From positions 1-64,000 of the forward strand of contig NZ_AFIE01000007.1 of the NCBI RefSeq assembly GCF_000214135.1: a DNA stretch of 64,000 nt, read 5' to 3'. This DNA comes from Acinetobacter sp. P8-3-8 (GTDB lineage Bacteria > Pseudomonadota > Gammaproteobacteria > Pseudomonadales > Moraxellaceae). Within the stretch, counting starts at the first letter, position 1. Each line of letters begins with the position of its first letter. The position numbers were made by a program, and so were the translations under genes. This document shows, piece by piece, positions 20,921 through 28,981 of this stretch. The notes beneath the pieces are model-generated. The model worked only from the letters and a program-made list of their open reading frames with translations. It did not search any database and was not told where the DNA came from.

Positions 20921-21403
20921 ATGACTGCTATTGCAAATAACCACGTAGTTTCTTTCCACTACACGTTGACTAACGCTGAGGGTGAAACTCTCGATAAATC
21001 ACAAGGTGAACCACTTGCCTATTTGCATGGTGCAGGTAATATCATTCCTGGTTTAGAAAAAGCTTTAGAAGGTAAAGCTGTTGGCGATAAGTTCACAGTA
21101 AACGTACCTGCTGCTGAAGGTTATGGCGAATACAACCCAGACCTAGTACAAGAAGTTCCTGCGCAAATGTTCCAAGGTGTTGAAAACATCGAAGCGGGCA
21201 TGCAGTTCCAAGCTCAAACTGATGATGGTGTTCAAATCGTTACAGTTAAAGCAATTGAAGGCGACAACGTAATCGTTGATGCTAACTTCCCACTTGCTGG
21301 TCAAGACCTTACTTTTGAAGTTGAAATCGTTGAAATTCGTGATGCTTCTGCTGAAGAATTAGAACATGGTCATGTTCACGGTGCAGGTGGTCATCACCAC
21401 TAA
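20921..21403 (+). CDS. FKBP-type peptidyl-prolyl isomerase, SlyD-like
   Basis: Proline isomerase and chaperone of the SlyD class. It shows the FKBP fold with the inserted flap: VSFHYTLTNAEGETLDKS, LAYLHGAGNIIPGLEKALEGK, the AEGYGEYNP loop and VPAQMF. The tail HGHVHGAGGHHH is short but metal-binding-like, as in SlyD. 160 residues, cytoplasmic (no signal peptide). ATG 20921 follows an AT-rich leader, and a strong terminator follows the stop. The exact name (SlyD or a paralogue) is uncertain because the histidine tail is much shorter than in E. coli. Confidence 0.9.
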   Translation: MTAIANNHVVSFHYTLTNAEGETLDKSQGEPLAYLHGAGNIIPGLEKALEGKAVGDKFTVNVPAAEGYGEYNPDLVQEVPAQMFQGVENIEAGMQFQAQTDDGVQIVTVKAIEGDNVIVDANFPLAGQDLTFEVEIVEIRDASAEELEHGHVHGAGGHHH

Positions 21404-21425
21404 GATCTAACGATCTGTGCGAAAA

Positions 21426-21452
21426 GGCAAAGTTTTATACTTTGCCTTTTTT
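21426..21452 (+). terminator. Terminator after the SlyD-like gene
   Basis: GGCAAAGT (21426-21433) pairs with ACTTTGCC (21439-21446), followed by T6. Confidence 0.9.
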
Positions 21453-21508
21453 GTGCCCATCAAAAATGTATTATCAATACATGATTTTAATGTGAATTAC
21501 GAAACGCT

Positions 21509-22924
21509 ATGCAAAGACAACTGATTTGGTTTAGACAAGACTTACGTATCCATGATCATAGTGCGCTGTGGCATGCGACACAGTCTGGACAGACGATTGC
21601 TCTGATTATTCTTTCTCCTGAACAATGGAGAATACATGATGATGCACCTATCAAAATTGACTTCTATTTACGCCAAATTCAGCAATTAAAACAAAGCTTA
21701 GTATCACTCCATATTCCGTTAATTATTCGCATCATTCCCTTATGGAAAGATTTTGCTAAAGAAATTAATCAATTGTGTCATGAATTGGAAATTGAAAATG
21801 TTCATGCCAATATTGAAATTGGTGTAAATGAATTAGATCGTGATTTTCAAGTTCAAAAAACATTAAACCAATCTGCGCGTGATTTAATTCTCTACCATGA
21901 TCGTAGCATCTTTCCAATTGGCTCAATCCGTAATAAATCCAATCAACCCTACCAAGTTTTTGGCGCATTTAAAAAATATTGTTATGAACAACTCAGTATT
22001 TCCATACCACAACCCTATCCTGTTCCAACGCCTCAGCAAACGATAAAACTAGAAATATCTGATTCAATTCCTTCTGTACAAAACTTAGGATTCAAACTGG
22101 AATATATAAAACAACAATGGCAAGTTGGAGAACAATGCGCTTTAGAATTACTTGATGACTTTATTGAAAATAAAATTTTTAATTATCAAACAGAACGAGA
22201 CTTTCCAAACATAGAAGGAACAAGTCAACTTTCTGCATATTTGAATATTGGCATCCTTTCTATTCGCCAATGTTTTAATGCTGTTTTCCGCGCACAGCAA
22301 GGGCATTTTTACATTGACAATATCGGACAACAAACATGGTTAGATGAATTGCTATGGCGTGAATTTTATCAACATATCTTGTTTGATTTTCCACGTGTTT
22401 CAAAACATCTACCCTTTAAAGCCGCAACACAAAAAATTCAATGGCGTGATGCACCAGATGATTTAACCGCATGGCAAATGGGTCAAACTGGGATTCCTAT
22501 CGTAGATGCAGGAATGCGACAACTCTTACAAACTGGCTGGATGCATAATCGTGTCAGAATGATTGTTGCCATGTTTCTAACAAAAAATTTGTTAATAGAT
22601 TGGCGCTTAGGCGAACAATGGTTTATGCAACATTTGATTGATGGTGATTTAGCAGCCAACAATGGTGGTTGGCAATGGTGTGCTTCAACAGGCACTGATT
22701 CTGTCCCCTATTTCCGCATTTTTAACCCAATCAGCCAATCACAAAAATTCGATGCTCAAGGCGATTATATTCGTCGATGGTTGCCTGAACTTGCTCATTT
22801 AGATGACAAAATGATCCATGAGCCTTACGCAAAAGACCCAAATCTTGATTTGAAATATCCAAAAGCTATTGTTGATTTAAAACAAAGCCGTATTCGAGCA
22901 ATCGAAGCTTTTAAAACCATATAA
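21509..22924 (+). CDS. phr: Deoxyribodipyrimidine photolyase
   Basis: Light-driven repair of cyclobutane pyrimidine dimers. The N-terminal antenna domain begins QLIWFRQDLRIHDHSAL. The FAD domain has WREFYQHIL, GIPIVDAGMRQLLQTGWMHNR, NNGGWQW and ASTGTDSVPYFRIFNP, which includes the conserved tryptophans and the FAD-binding residues of class I CPD photolyases. 471 residues, equal to E. coli Phr (472). It has a single ATG. A 128-base AT-rich gap follows in which I see only a plausible promoter region for the next gene. Confidence 0.95.
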   Translation: MQRQLIWFRQDLRIHDHSALWHATQSGQTIALIILSPEQWRIHDDAPIKIDFYLRQIQQLKQSLVSLHIPLIIRIIPLWKDFAKEINQLCHELEIENVHANIEIGVNELDRDFQVQKTLNQSARDLILYHDRSIFPIGSIRNKSNQPYQVFGAFKKYCYEQLSISIPQPYPVPTPQQTIKLEISDSIPSVQNLGFKLEYIKQQWQVGEQCALELLDDFIENKIFNYQTERDFPNIEGTSQLSAYLNIGILSIRQCFNAVFRAQQGHFYIDNIGQQTWLDELLWREFYQHILFDFPRVSKHLPFKAATQKIQWRDAPDDLTAWQMGQTGIPIVDAGMRQLLQTGWMHNRVRMIVAMFLTKNLLIDWRLGEQWFMQHLIDGDLAANNGGWQWCASTGTDSVPYFRIFNPISQSQKFDAQGDYIRRWLPELAHLDDKMIHEPYAKDPNLDLKYPKAIVDLKQSRIRAIEAFKTI

Positions 22925-23052
22925 TATTGTTTTATTTGAATAAATTCATTAAACATATAAAAGAACATTTAAACAACTATTCGTTACATCCAGCTCAAAA
23001 AATAGGGATAATAATTAGTTTGCTTTAAATATTAATATAGGAAAAAAATACA

Positions 23053-23646
23053 ATGAAACATAATATACTTCTTGCAACTTGGAACGATTCAGCTAAAGCA
23101 TATGAGAGTTTTTCTCAACTCAAAAAAGCTGATATTGGCAATATAAATCAAGCAATGATTGTTGAACGAACTGTAGATGGTTCTTTTAAAATTCAAGATG
23201 GATCGGACAATACGACCGGAGAAAATACTTTAGACGGTGGATTAATCGGCTCACTCATTGGTATTTTAGGTGGTCCTTTAGGCTTATTACTTGGTTTTAG
23301 CACAGGTGCTTTGATTGGATCATTGGCTGATCTGGATCAAGGAACAGATGACCAAGCTGTATTATCAAAAATTAGCCAAGCCCTTCCGATTGGTTCTACT
23401 GGGCTTATTTTAAATATTCAGGAAGACAACGAACAACTTGCAAATGATTACTTTGCACAATCAGGAGCTACGCTTTTACGTTGGGATTATGATGAAGTTG
23501 AAGCAGAAATTGAAGCTTCGGTTGAATCATGGGAACAGGCAAACCGCCAAGCCAATGCTGCTTTAAAAGAGCAAAAGAAAGCTGAAAACAAAGCAAATCG
23601 CCAAGAAAAATGGAATGATTTTAAAGCTAAATTTCACAAAAAATAA
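23053..23646 (+). CDS. DUF1269-type glycine-zipper membrane-associated protein
   Basis: Function unknown. The first 60 residues look like a small mixed alpha/beta domain (LLATWNDSAKAYESFSQLK). Residues about 65-95 form a glycine-rich hydrophobic hairpin (GGLIGSLIGILGGPLGLLLG) that could enter a membrane. The C-terminus is a charged helix rich in A, E, K and Q. This pattern fits the DUF1269 family, often stress-related. An A-rich GGAAAAAAA segment precedes the ATG. It is not in an obvious operon. Confidence 0.75.
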   Translation: MKHNILLATWNDSAKAYESFSQLKKADIGNINQAMIVERTVDGSFKIQDGSDNTTGENTLDGGLIGSLIGILGGPLGLLLGFSTGALIGSLADLDQGTDDQAVLSKISQALPIGSTGLILNIQEDNEQLANDYFAQSGATLLRWDYDEVEAEIEASVESWEQANRQANAALKEQKKAENKANRQEKWNDFKAKFHKK

Positions 23647-23683
23647 AGTTAAATGATTGATGCAATTATGACTCATCAGATTT

Positions 23684-23719
23684 CAACACAGTATTATTGT
23701 CGATGTTAATACTGTGTTG
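23684..23719. terminator. 13-bp inverted repeat between convergent genes
   Basis: CAACACAGTATTA (23684-23696) is the exact complement of TAATACTGTGTTG (23707-23719), with a 10-base loop. It sits between the DUF1269 gene and the minus-strand gene ending at 23745. T-runs are weak, so a terminator role is probable but not certain. Confidence 0.6.
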
Positions 23720-23744
23720 CTCTGTAGATTTTAATGCGCTTAAC

Positions 23745-24191
23745 TTAAACAGTCGAATGAATAAAACTAGATTGGTTTTGATTTCGACGAATCGATTCAT
23801 AATAACAAAGATTTTTAAACACACTGTCGACTGATAATGTGATGACTTTTTGCTCAGACAAAGACCACACTTTTGCTTGATTTCCCCCAGTAAAGACATT
23901 ACCAGTCAGTTGGAATAAATAAAAATCACCTTGACGTTGAATAGATTGTTTTGTATTTCTTGATGCATTTTCTAAATGTAATTGACACTTAGAATCAATC
24001 TGCCATTTCCCACTAAACCAAAGTTGTAACAAATCACCTAGCCAAACTTGTTTATGTCCAATAGGCCAAATCTGCAATTCTGCATGCGCTACTTCAGTAT
24101 GATATTGTTCAGGATTTTGAATGATAGAAAGATAATTTTCTTGATAATAAGAAAAATTTGAAAAAATTTCGGGAATCGTAAGCGTATTCAT
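23745..24191 (-). CDS. Protein of unknown function
   Basis: I do not recognise this 148-residue protein. It is soluble in appearance, rich in Q, W and aromatic residues, with a probable beta core (LQIWPIGHKQVWLGDLLQLW, DFYLFQLTGNVFTGG) and no signal peptide or cysteine cluster. ATG 24191 is preferred because AGGAG lies 8 bases upstream. A GTG at 24242 would add 17 residues with no ribosome-binding site. It is convergent with the DUF1269 gene and monocistronic. Confidence 0.7.
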   Translation of the reverse strand: MNTLTIPEIFSNFSYYQENYLSIIQNPEQYHTEVAHAELQIWPIGHKQVWLGDLLQLWFSGKWQIDSKCQLHLENASRNTKQSIQRQGDFYLFQLTGNVFTGGNQAKVWSLSEQKVITLSVDSVFKNLCYYESIRRNQNQSSFIHSTV

Positions 24192-24398
24192 TCGCTGTCT
24201 CCTATTTAGCCATTTTAGTGCTGGCAAGTTGGTTAAATCCACACGGTTTAAGCATTGCTTAAACTCACTTTATGAATTTAATCTAGCAAGGCAAAATCTG
24301 TATTGCAACCTTTTCCACGGGATTTTTTTGATTTTTTGTATTTTCGTTCAAATAAAAAGCAGATAACTTAAAAATGAACAAAACATGACATGAAAGGC

Positions 24399-24426
24399 TT
24401 GACCGCTAAGCATATATCTTTATAAT
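24399..24426 (+). promoter_or_regulatory. Promoter of tRNA-Asn
   Basis: TTGACC (24399-24404), a 16-base spacer, then TATAAT (24421-24426), ending 11 bases before the mature tRNA. The spacer is AT-rich near the -10, as in strong stable-RNA promoters. Confidence 0.8.
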
Positions 24427-24437
24427 CGCATTCAGAT

Positions 24438-24513
24438 TCTCCAATAGCTCAGTCGGTAGAGCGACGGACTGTTAATCCGCAGGTCCCTGGTTCGAGCCCA
24501 GGTTGGAGAGCCA
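24438..24513 (+). tRNA. tRNA-Asn(GTT)
   Basis: A 76-base cloverleaf. Acceptor arm TCTCCAA (24438-24444) pairs with TTGGAGA (24503-24509). The D-loop has AGCTCAGTCGGTAGAGC, the anticodon loop CTGTTAATC carries GTT, and the T-arm has GGTTCGAGCCC. Discriminator G and CCA are encoded (24510-24513). A perfect promoter precedes and a terminator follows, so it is a single-tRNA unit. Confidence 0.98.
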
Positions 24514-24520
24514 AATACTA

Positions 24521-24550
24521 AAAAGCCCACTCATGATGAAGTGGGCTTTT
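24521..24550 (+). terminator. Terminator of tRNA-Asn
   Basis: AAAAGCCCACT (24521-24531) pairs with AGTGGGCTTTT (24540-24550) around a short loop, followed by further T residues. Confidence 0.9.
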
Positions 24551-24628
24551 TATTTATTTTGTTGCCCAGCCCCGAAATAAGTTGGGACAACAATACTAGA
24601 CCTCTAAAACTATCCCAAAATTATCTAG

Positions 24629-24802
24629 ATGCTAACTCATACCACAACAAAAAATTTGTCAGTTAGAAAAAAACTTACTGAAGAGAAGCCCAAAACTGAA
24701 TTTGTTAAAAATGTTATTTATCATTTAAATGAAGAGTATGGGACTGTTTTTCAAAATAATATATTAAACATGTTTCAGAGATTAAAAACAAATAACGTTT
24801 AA
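24629..24802 (+). CDS. Doubtful 57-residue ORF
   Basis: ATG 24629 opens 57 codons of lysine/asparagine-rich, helical-looking protein. No ribosome-binding site is visible and I recognise no family. It lies between tRNA-Asn and a decayed transposase, so it may be part of the same relic rather than a working gene. Confidence 0.2.
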   Translation: MLTHTTTKNLSVRKKLTEEKPKTEFVKNVIYHLNEEYGTVFQNNILNMFQRLKTNNV

Positions 24803-24882
24803 ATATTAATCACTTATGTCAGTCAGTTGGAATATCAAAGTAAGCTTACTATAAAAGGTAGAGTCAACAAAGACTCGTATAA

Positions 24883-25175
24883 AGTAAGCTATTTGAAGAG
24901 ACTAATGATGCTGACTTAGTTTGTTACAGATGTGGTATTTCTAGACAAATCTTACGAAAATAGTGGAAACGATATTCTAAGAAAGGTATTGGTGGTCTAA
25001 ATTGACGTATAAAGTGTATTTAAGTTTGGATATGCTGATACCAAATCAAATATCCGAAAAAGTAATAATAGAGTTAATTCTTAACTCTGTTCCATATGAA
25101 ATACTATCAACCTATTTTAAGCTATGGCATGATGTGATCATGCTAACATTTCATTGTAATTTCCAACAAATTTAA
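24883..25175 (+). pseudogene. Decayed insertion-sequence transposase fragment
   Basis: Reading from 24883 gives a helix-turn-helix segment, DLVCYRCGISRQILRK, then a TAG stop (24961-24963), then WKRYSKKGIGGL. This is the pattern (C..CGISR.TLRKW..RY...GI.GL) seen at the start of IS481/IS630-like transposases. After a frame change the next part (from 25032) reads IPNQISEKVIIELIL, resembling the segment that normally follows. No catalytic domain survives. At least one stop and one frameshift disable it. The 24514-25216 gap otherwise holds only the tRNA terminator and AT-rich sequence. Confidence 0.5.
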
Positions 25176-25216
25176 TCTTTATATTTTTACATAGATAATC
25201 ACCTAGAGCCTGATTT

Positions 25217-25918
25217 ATGTCTCATTCTCATCATTTAGAAAAACATTTTATTCAACGTACAGGTTGGTTACGTGCATCGGTTTTAGGTGCAAATGATGGC
25301 ATCATTTCAGTCACCAGTTTAGTGATGGGCATGGCAGCCAGTGGTGCTTCCAGCCATACCCTATTAATTACATGTATTGCGGGCTTAATTTCAGGCGCAA
25401 CATCTATGGCCGCAGGTGAATATATTTCCGTCAAATCACAATCAGATATTGAAGAAGCTGATCTAAGAATAGAAGCCCGAGAATTAGAAACGAACCCGCA
25501 TTTGGAATTGAAAGAACTGACACAAATTTACATTCATCGTGGTTTAGATCCAGACTTGGCTCATCAAGTTGCCATTCAACTCACTGAAAAAGATGCTTTA
25601 GAAGCACATGCCCGTGATGAAATTGGTATCAACGAAATGACAGCTGCAAAACCTTTACAAGCTGCAGGTTCTTCAGCTTTATCATTTTCAATCGGTGCAT
25701 TATTCCCTACGCTTTCGATTTTAATTAGTCCAGAAGCGCATTTAGAAACTGTTGTTTTAGTTGTAGGTATTCTTTCGTTATCTATTTTAGGTGCTTTATC
25801 GAGTTATTTCGCAGGAACATCCATTCTCAAAGGCAGTTTTCGAGTTGCTATTTGGGGAATCCTCGCAATGGCATTCTCAAGCTGGATCGGGTCATTATTT
25901 CATGTCACGCCCATTTAA
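25217..25918 (+). CDS. VIT/CCC1-family iron or manganese transporter
   Basis: Inner-membrane protein of the vacuolar iron transporter (VIT1/CCC1) family. There are about five hydrophobic segments: two near the N-terminus (GANDGIISVTSLVMG, ITCIAGLISGATSMAAGEYISV) and three after residue 150. The charged cytoplasmic metal-binding domain between them (QSDIEEADLRIEARELETNP, LTEKDALEAHARDE) carries the usual glutamates. 233 residues is typical. The substrate (Fe2+ or Mn2+) cannot be told from the sequence. No Fur box is seen upstream. Confidence 0.88.
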   Translation: MSHSHHLEKHFIQRTGWLRASVLGANDGIISVTSLVMGMAASGASSHTLLITCIAGLISGATSMAAGEYISVKSQSDIEEADLRIEARELETNPHLELKELTQIYIHRGLDPDLAHQVAIQLTEKDALEAHARDEIGINEMTAAKPLQAAGSSALSFSIGALFPTLSILISPEAHLETVVLVVGILSLSILGALSSYFAGTSILKGSFRVAIWGILAMAFSSWIGSLFHVTPI

Positions 25919-25982
25919 AGACTGAATGATGGGCTGATTAAAGTTTTACTGCATTGATTCATTTTAAGCATATCTTCTTTGC

Positions 25983-26022
25983 CTTATTTGTCTTAGTCTC
26001 AACTTATTTGTCTTAGTCTTAA
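25983..26022. repeat. Two tandem copies of a 20-bp unit
   Basis: CTTATTTGTCTTAGTCTCAA (25983-26002) is repeated at 26003-26022 with a single C-to-T change. The 25919-26141 gap otherwise shows no feature that I can support. Confidence 0.8.
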
Positions 26023-26141
26023 ATTGTTATCGCTTCAATTAAAGATGTATTTCATAAACATTTATAAACAAAATATTGAACATTATTTGCTAATCACACC
26101 TAACTTCGGCAAAGTAAAAATAAATCTATAGGGGCTCAATC

Positions 26142-27188
26142 ATGTCATTATTAGAACGTTTAAACATTAAGCATCCGATTTTAATTGCACCCATGGCAGG
26201 TGTATCTACACCCGAACTTGCTGCTGAAGTATCCAATCAAGGGGGCTTAGGTGCATTGGGTTTAGGTGCAAATAGTGTTGAAACAGCCCGTCAACAAATT
26301 TTGGCAACGCAAGCACTCACCGAACATGCTTTTCAGGTGAACTTCTTTTGCCATGATTCCACACCTTTGGACAGCGAAGCTAATCAACACTGGATTGATC
26401 ATTTACATACTGAGTTTGAAAAATTTGGAGCAACAGCGCCAACTGAATTGAAATGTATTTATCCAAGTTTTAAAGACAATGATGATTTTTTAAATCTGGT
26501 TTTGGAGACAGCTCCCCAAGCTGTAAGTTTTCATTTTGGTATTCCACATCAATATCAAATAGAACAGCTTAAACAAGCAGGCATTTTAACCATGGTTTCT
26601 GCCACCAATTTGACAGAAGCATTGGCAATCGAACAAGCAGGTATCGATATCATTATTGCGCAAGGCATCGAAGCAGGCGGACATCGTGGGATATTCAATG
26701 CACAAATTGACGGTGCAATTAAAACTGCGGACTTAGTGCAATTGATTAAAAAGCATTGTTCATGCCCTGTTATTGCCGCCGGTGGAATTATGAATGGTCA
26801 ACAAGCCAATCGCATGCTGAAATTGGGTGCAGATGCTATGCAATTAGGCACTGCATTTGTACAATGTAAATCCTCAAATGCTAATGCTGCCTATCGTGAA
26901 GCATTATTTAACCAACCATTAACACAAATTACAGCAAGTATTTCTGGTCGCCCAGCTCGTGGCATCATTAATCATTGGCAAGCACGTATCGATCAAGCAG
27001 ATCGTCCAAATGTAGCGCCTTACCCGTATGCCTATGACCTCGCAAAACAGTTAAATGCTTTGGCAGTGAAAAATGGAGATGTTGGCTATGGTGCTTTTTG
27101 GGCAGGAAGTAATGTGTCACAAATTCGTGAATTAGAAGCACGTGATTTGATTAATCAATTGATTGTAGAAATGAATCAAATAAGCTAA
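26142..27188 (+). CDS. Nitronate monooxygenase
   Basis: FMN-dependent TIM-barrel oxidase of the 2-nitropropane dioxygenase family, which detoxifies nitronates. It has the phosphate-binding start PILIAPMAGVSTPELAAEVSNQGGLGALG, the QGIEAGGHRG segment with the catalytic histidine, VIAAGGIMNG and the ADAMQLGTAFVQC strand. 348 residues, class-typical. The ATG follows AGGGGCTC. A weak hairpin at 27238-27260 may end the transcript. Confidence 0.88.
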   Translation: MSLLERLNIKHPILIAPMAGVSTPELAAEVSNQGGLGALGLGANSVETARQQILATQALTEHAFQVNFFCHDSTPLDSEANQHWIDHLHTEFEKFGATAPTELKCIYPSFKDNDDFLNLVLETAPQAVSFHFGIPHQYQIEQLKQAGILTMVSATNLTEALAIEQAGIDIIIAQGIEAGGHRGIFNAQIDGAIKTADLVQLIKKHCSCPVIAAGGIMNGQQANRMLKLGADAMQLGTAFVQCKSSNANAAYREALFNQPLTQITASISGRPARGIINHWQARIDQADRPNVAPYPYAYDLAKQLNALAVKNGDVGYGAFWAGSNVSQIRELEARDLINQLIVEMNQIS

Positions 27189-27237
27189 TCCTCCATATCG
27201 TTTTAATATAATTTTCCTGAGTGCTTTAAGTAATTTT

Positions 27238-27260
27238 AGGGTTGGTTATCAATCAACCCT
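27238..27260 (+). terminator. Weak terminator after nitronate monooxygenase
   Basis: AGGGTTG (27238-27244) pairs with CAACCCT (27254-27260). The following T-run is interrupted (TAATTTCTT). Confidence 0.5.
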
Positions 27261-27423
27261 TAATTTCTTAAAATTAACTTAAAATTAACCATAAAATTTT
27301 TATCTTAATATGAACTTAACAACAATAATTTCCAATACTAAATATAAATACTTAATATCAAATACTTATAATAAATAAGTTGAATTATCCCCTTTGTCTC
27401 ATCAATTTCTCTATGCACACTCA

Positions 27424-27452
27424 TTGACCATTTATAAGTACAAAAATAGAAT
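27424..27452 (+). promoter_or_regulatory. Promoter of the flavin/haem operon
   Basis: TTGACC (27424-27429), exactly 17 bases, then TAGAAT (27447-27452). The predicted start of transcription lies just before the Fur-like site. This is the only good promoter in the 27189-27531 gap. Confidence 0.65.
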
Positions 27453-27466
27453 TCGCGCGTACTACT

Positions 27467-27484
27467 AATGATAATGATTATTAA
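27467..27484 (+). promoter_or_regulatory. Candidate Fur box
   Basis: Tandem AATGAT-AATGAT followed by TATTAA (27467-27484). It contains GATAATGAT, the left half of the 19-bp Fur consensus, and fits the hexamer model of Fur sites. It lies just downstream of the predicted -10, where a bound repressor would block transcription. Confidence 0.65.
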
Positions 27485-27531
27485 CAATTTTACGTCTATC
27501 AAAATAATGAGCCGTAAAGTAGGGATTGAAT

Positions 27532-28416
27532 ATGAAACGAATCGGGTTGGGGATTGTAATACTTGGACTTTTCCAAACGACATGGGCTGATGAGAACCTG
27601 TTTGGCTATGTAAAAGGTGCAGAAACACTACCTAAAGGTGGTCAAGAACTTTATCAATGGGTAACCAATCGTAGTGATAAAGGTGCAGGACACTACTCTG
27701 CTTTTGATTATAAAACTGAATATGAACGTGGTATTACCGATAAATTTAATGCTTCTGTTGCGCTGAAATCGATGTCTTTGGATACCTCAGGCATCATTAT
27801 TGATGGTTATATGCCAGCAGATCGTAAATTTGGTTTTAAAATTTCAGGATTAGAAGTTGGTGGAAAATATAACTTTTTAAGCCCTGCAAGTGAACCCATT
27901 GGTTTGTCTAACCAATTTGAACTGAGCTATTCCGCAATTGATCCACACTCAGGACAAGACAAAGACACACTTAGTTTTGAAAATATGTTGATTGCTCAAA
28001 AATATTTTATGGATGCTAGTTTAATCTGGGTAGGTAATTTAATGTTTGAAGGCACTTATGCAAAACGTAGCCACATTAATAACTTACCTGAAGGTTTTGA
28101 ATGGCCAACTAAACCAGAGATGGAATTGGAAGTACAAATTGGTACAGGTTTAAGTTACCGTTTTGCACCGAATTGGTATGGCAGCATAGAAACACAATAT
28201 GAGACTGAGTTTGAAACAGAAGTTGGTCAGGAACGTTGGTCATGGTTCTTAGGACCTTCAGTACATTATGGCGCTAAAGATTATTGGGTTACAGCAACAT
28301 GGTTCCCGCAACTGCGTGGCGGTCGTGAAACCTTTGAAGAACAGGATGATAAAAACCTGCATTTGATTGAAAAAACCAAGAATGAGTTCCGTTTAAAATT
28401 TGGTTATAACTTTTAA
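27532..28416 (+). CDS. Outer-membrane beta-barrel protein of an iron-linked operon
   Basis: A signal peptide (KRIGLGIVILGLF, cleavage near TWA-DE) leads to about 270 residues of alternating aromatic and polar strands. The chain ends in FGYNF, whose terminal phenylalanine is usual for barrel assembly. I recognise no transport motif. Several acidic, charged loops (EFETEVG, RETFEEQDD) are present. ATG 27532 is chosen over TTG 27526 because AGGG (27521-27524) lies 7 bases upstream. It is the first gene after a promoter and Fur-like site and 23 bases before the FMN-binding gene, suggesting a role in iron or redox exchange at the outer membrane. Confidence 0.7.
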   Translation: MKRIGLGIVILGLFQTTWADENLFGYVKGAETLPKGGQELYQWVTNRSDKGAGHYSAFDYKTEYERGITDKFNASVALKSMSLDTSGIIIDGYMPADRKFGFKISGLEVGGKYNFLSPASEPIGLSNQFELSYSAIDPHSGQDKDTLSFENMLIAQKYFMDASLIWVGNLMFEGTYAKRSHINNLPEGFEWPTKPEMELEVQIGTGLSYRFAPNWYGSIETQYETEFETEVGQERWSWFLGPSVHYGAKDYWVTATWFPQLRGGRETFEEQDDKNLHLIEKTKNEFRLKFGYNF

Positions 28417-28439
28417 TTCATCGCATCAGGATTTTAAAT

Positions 28440-28967
28440 ATGAAATGGATGCCTTATGCAACAGCTTTGCTGAGCGTAACCCCTATCATTGGCCATTCAG
28501 CAGTTTATTTGACTGCTGAACAAGCGCAAAAGCTCATGTTCCCAAGTGCGACCATGAAAAAAATTGCAGTTCACCTCACCGATGAACAAGTGAAAAGTTT
28601 AAAAAAATCCTCAGGTATTTTTTATGCTTTTAAAGCGAATCAAGTTTATAAAAGTAGCGATGGCGGATGGTTGGTTATCGATCAAGTTTTAGGTAAACAT
28701 GAAATGATTACCTATGCAGTTGCTTTAACTGCAAAAGGTGTCGTTAAACAAGTTGAGATTTTGGAATATAACGAATCTTATGGCGGACAAGTTCGTGATG
28801 AATCTTGGCGTCAGCAATTTGTAGGTAAGACTTCCTCTTCTCCGCTTGCATTAAATAAAGATATTAAAAATATCAGTGGTGCGACATTATCCTCACGGCA
28901 TGTGACTGATGGTGTAAAGCGTATTTTGCAGTTTCATGATCTGGTACTGAAGTCATTAGCATCTTAA
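28440..28967 (+). CDS. Periplasmic FMN-binding domain protein with flavinylation motif
   Basis: A signal peptide (ALLSVTPIIGHSA) is followed by an FMN-binding domain of the RnfG/NqrC type. The site SGATLSS (146-152) fits the flavinylation signature; T149 is the expected threonine to which ApbE attaches FMN by a phosphoester bond. The domain also has the YAVALTAKGVVKQVEILEYNESYGG segment common to the family. 175 residues. The next gene encodes ApbE and overlaps its end, so enzyme and substrate are made together. Confidence 0.85.
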   Translation: MKWMPYATALLSVTPIIGHSAVYLTAEQAQKLMFPSATMKKIAVHLTDEQVKSLKKSSGIFYAFKANQVYKSSDGGWLVIDQVLGKHEMITYAVALTAKGVVKQVEILEYNESYGGQVRDESWRQQFVGKTSSSPLALNKDIKNISGATLSSRHVTDGVKRILQFHDLVLKSLAS

Positions 28968-28981
28968 GAGCCAAACCATTA

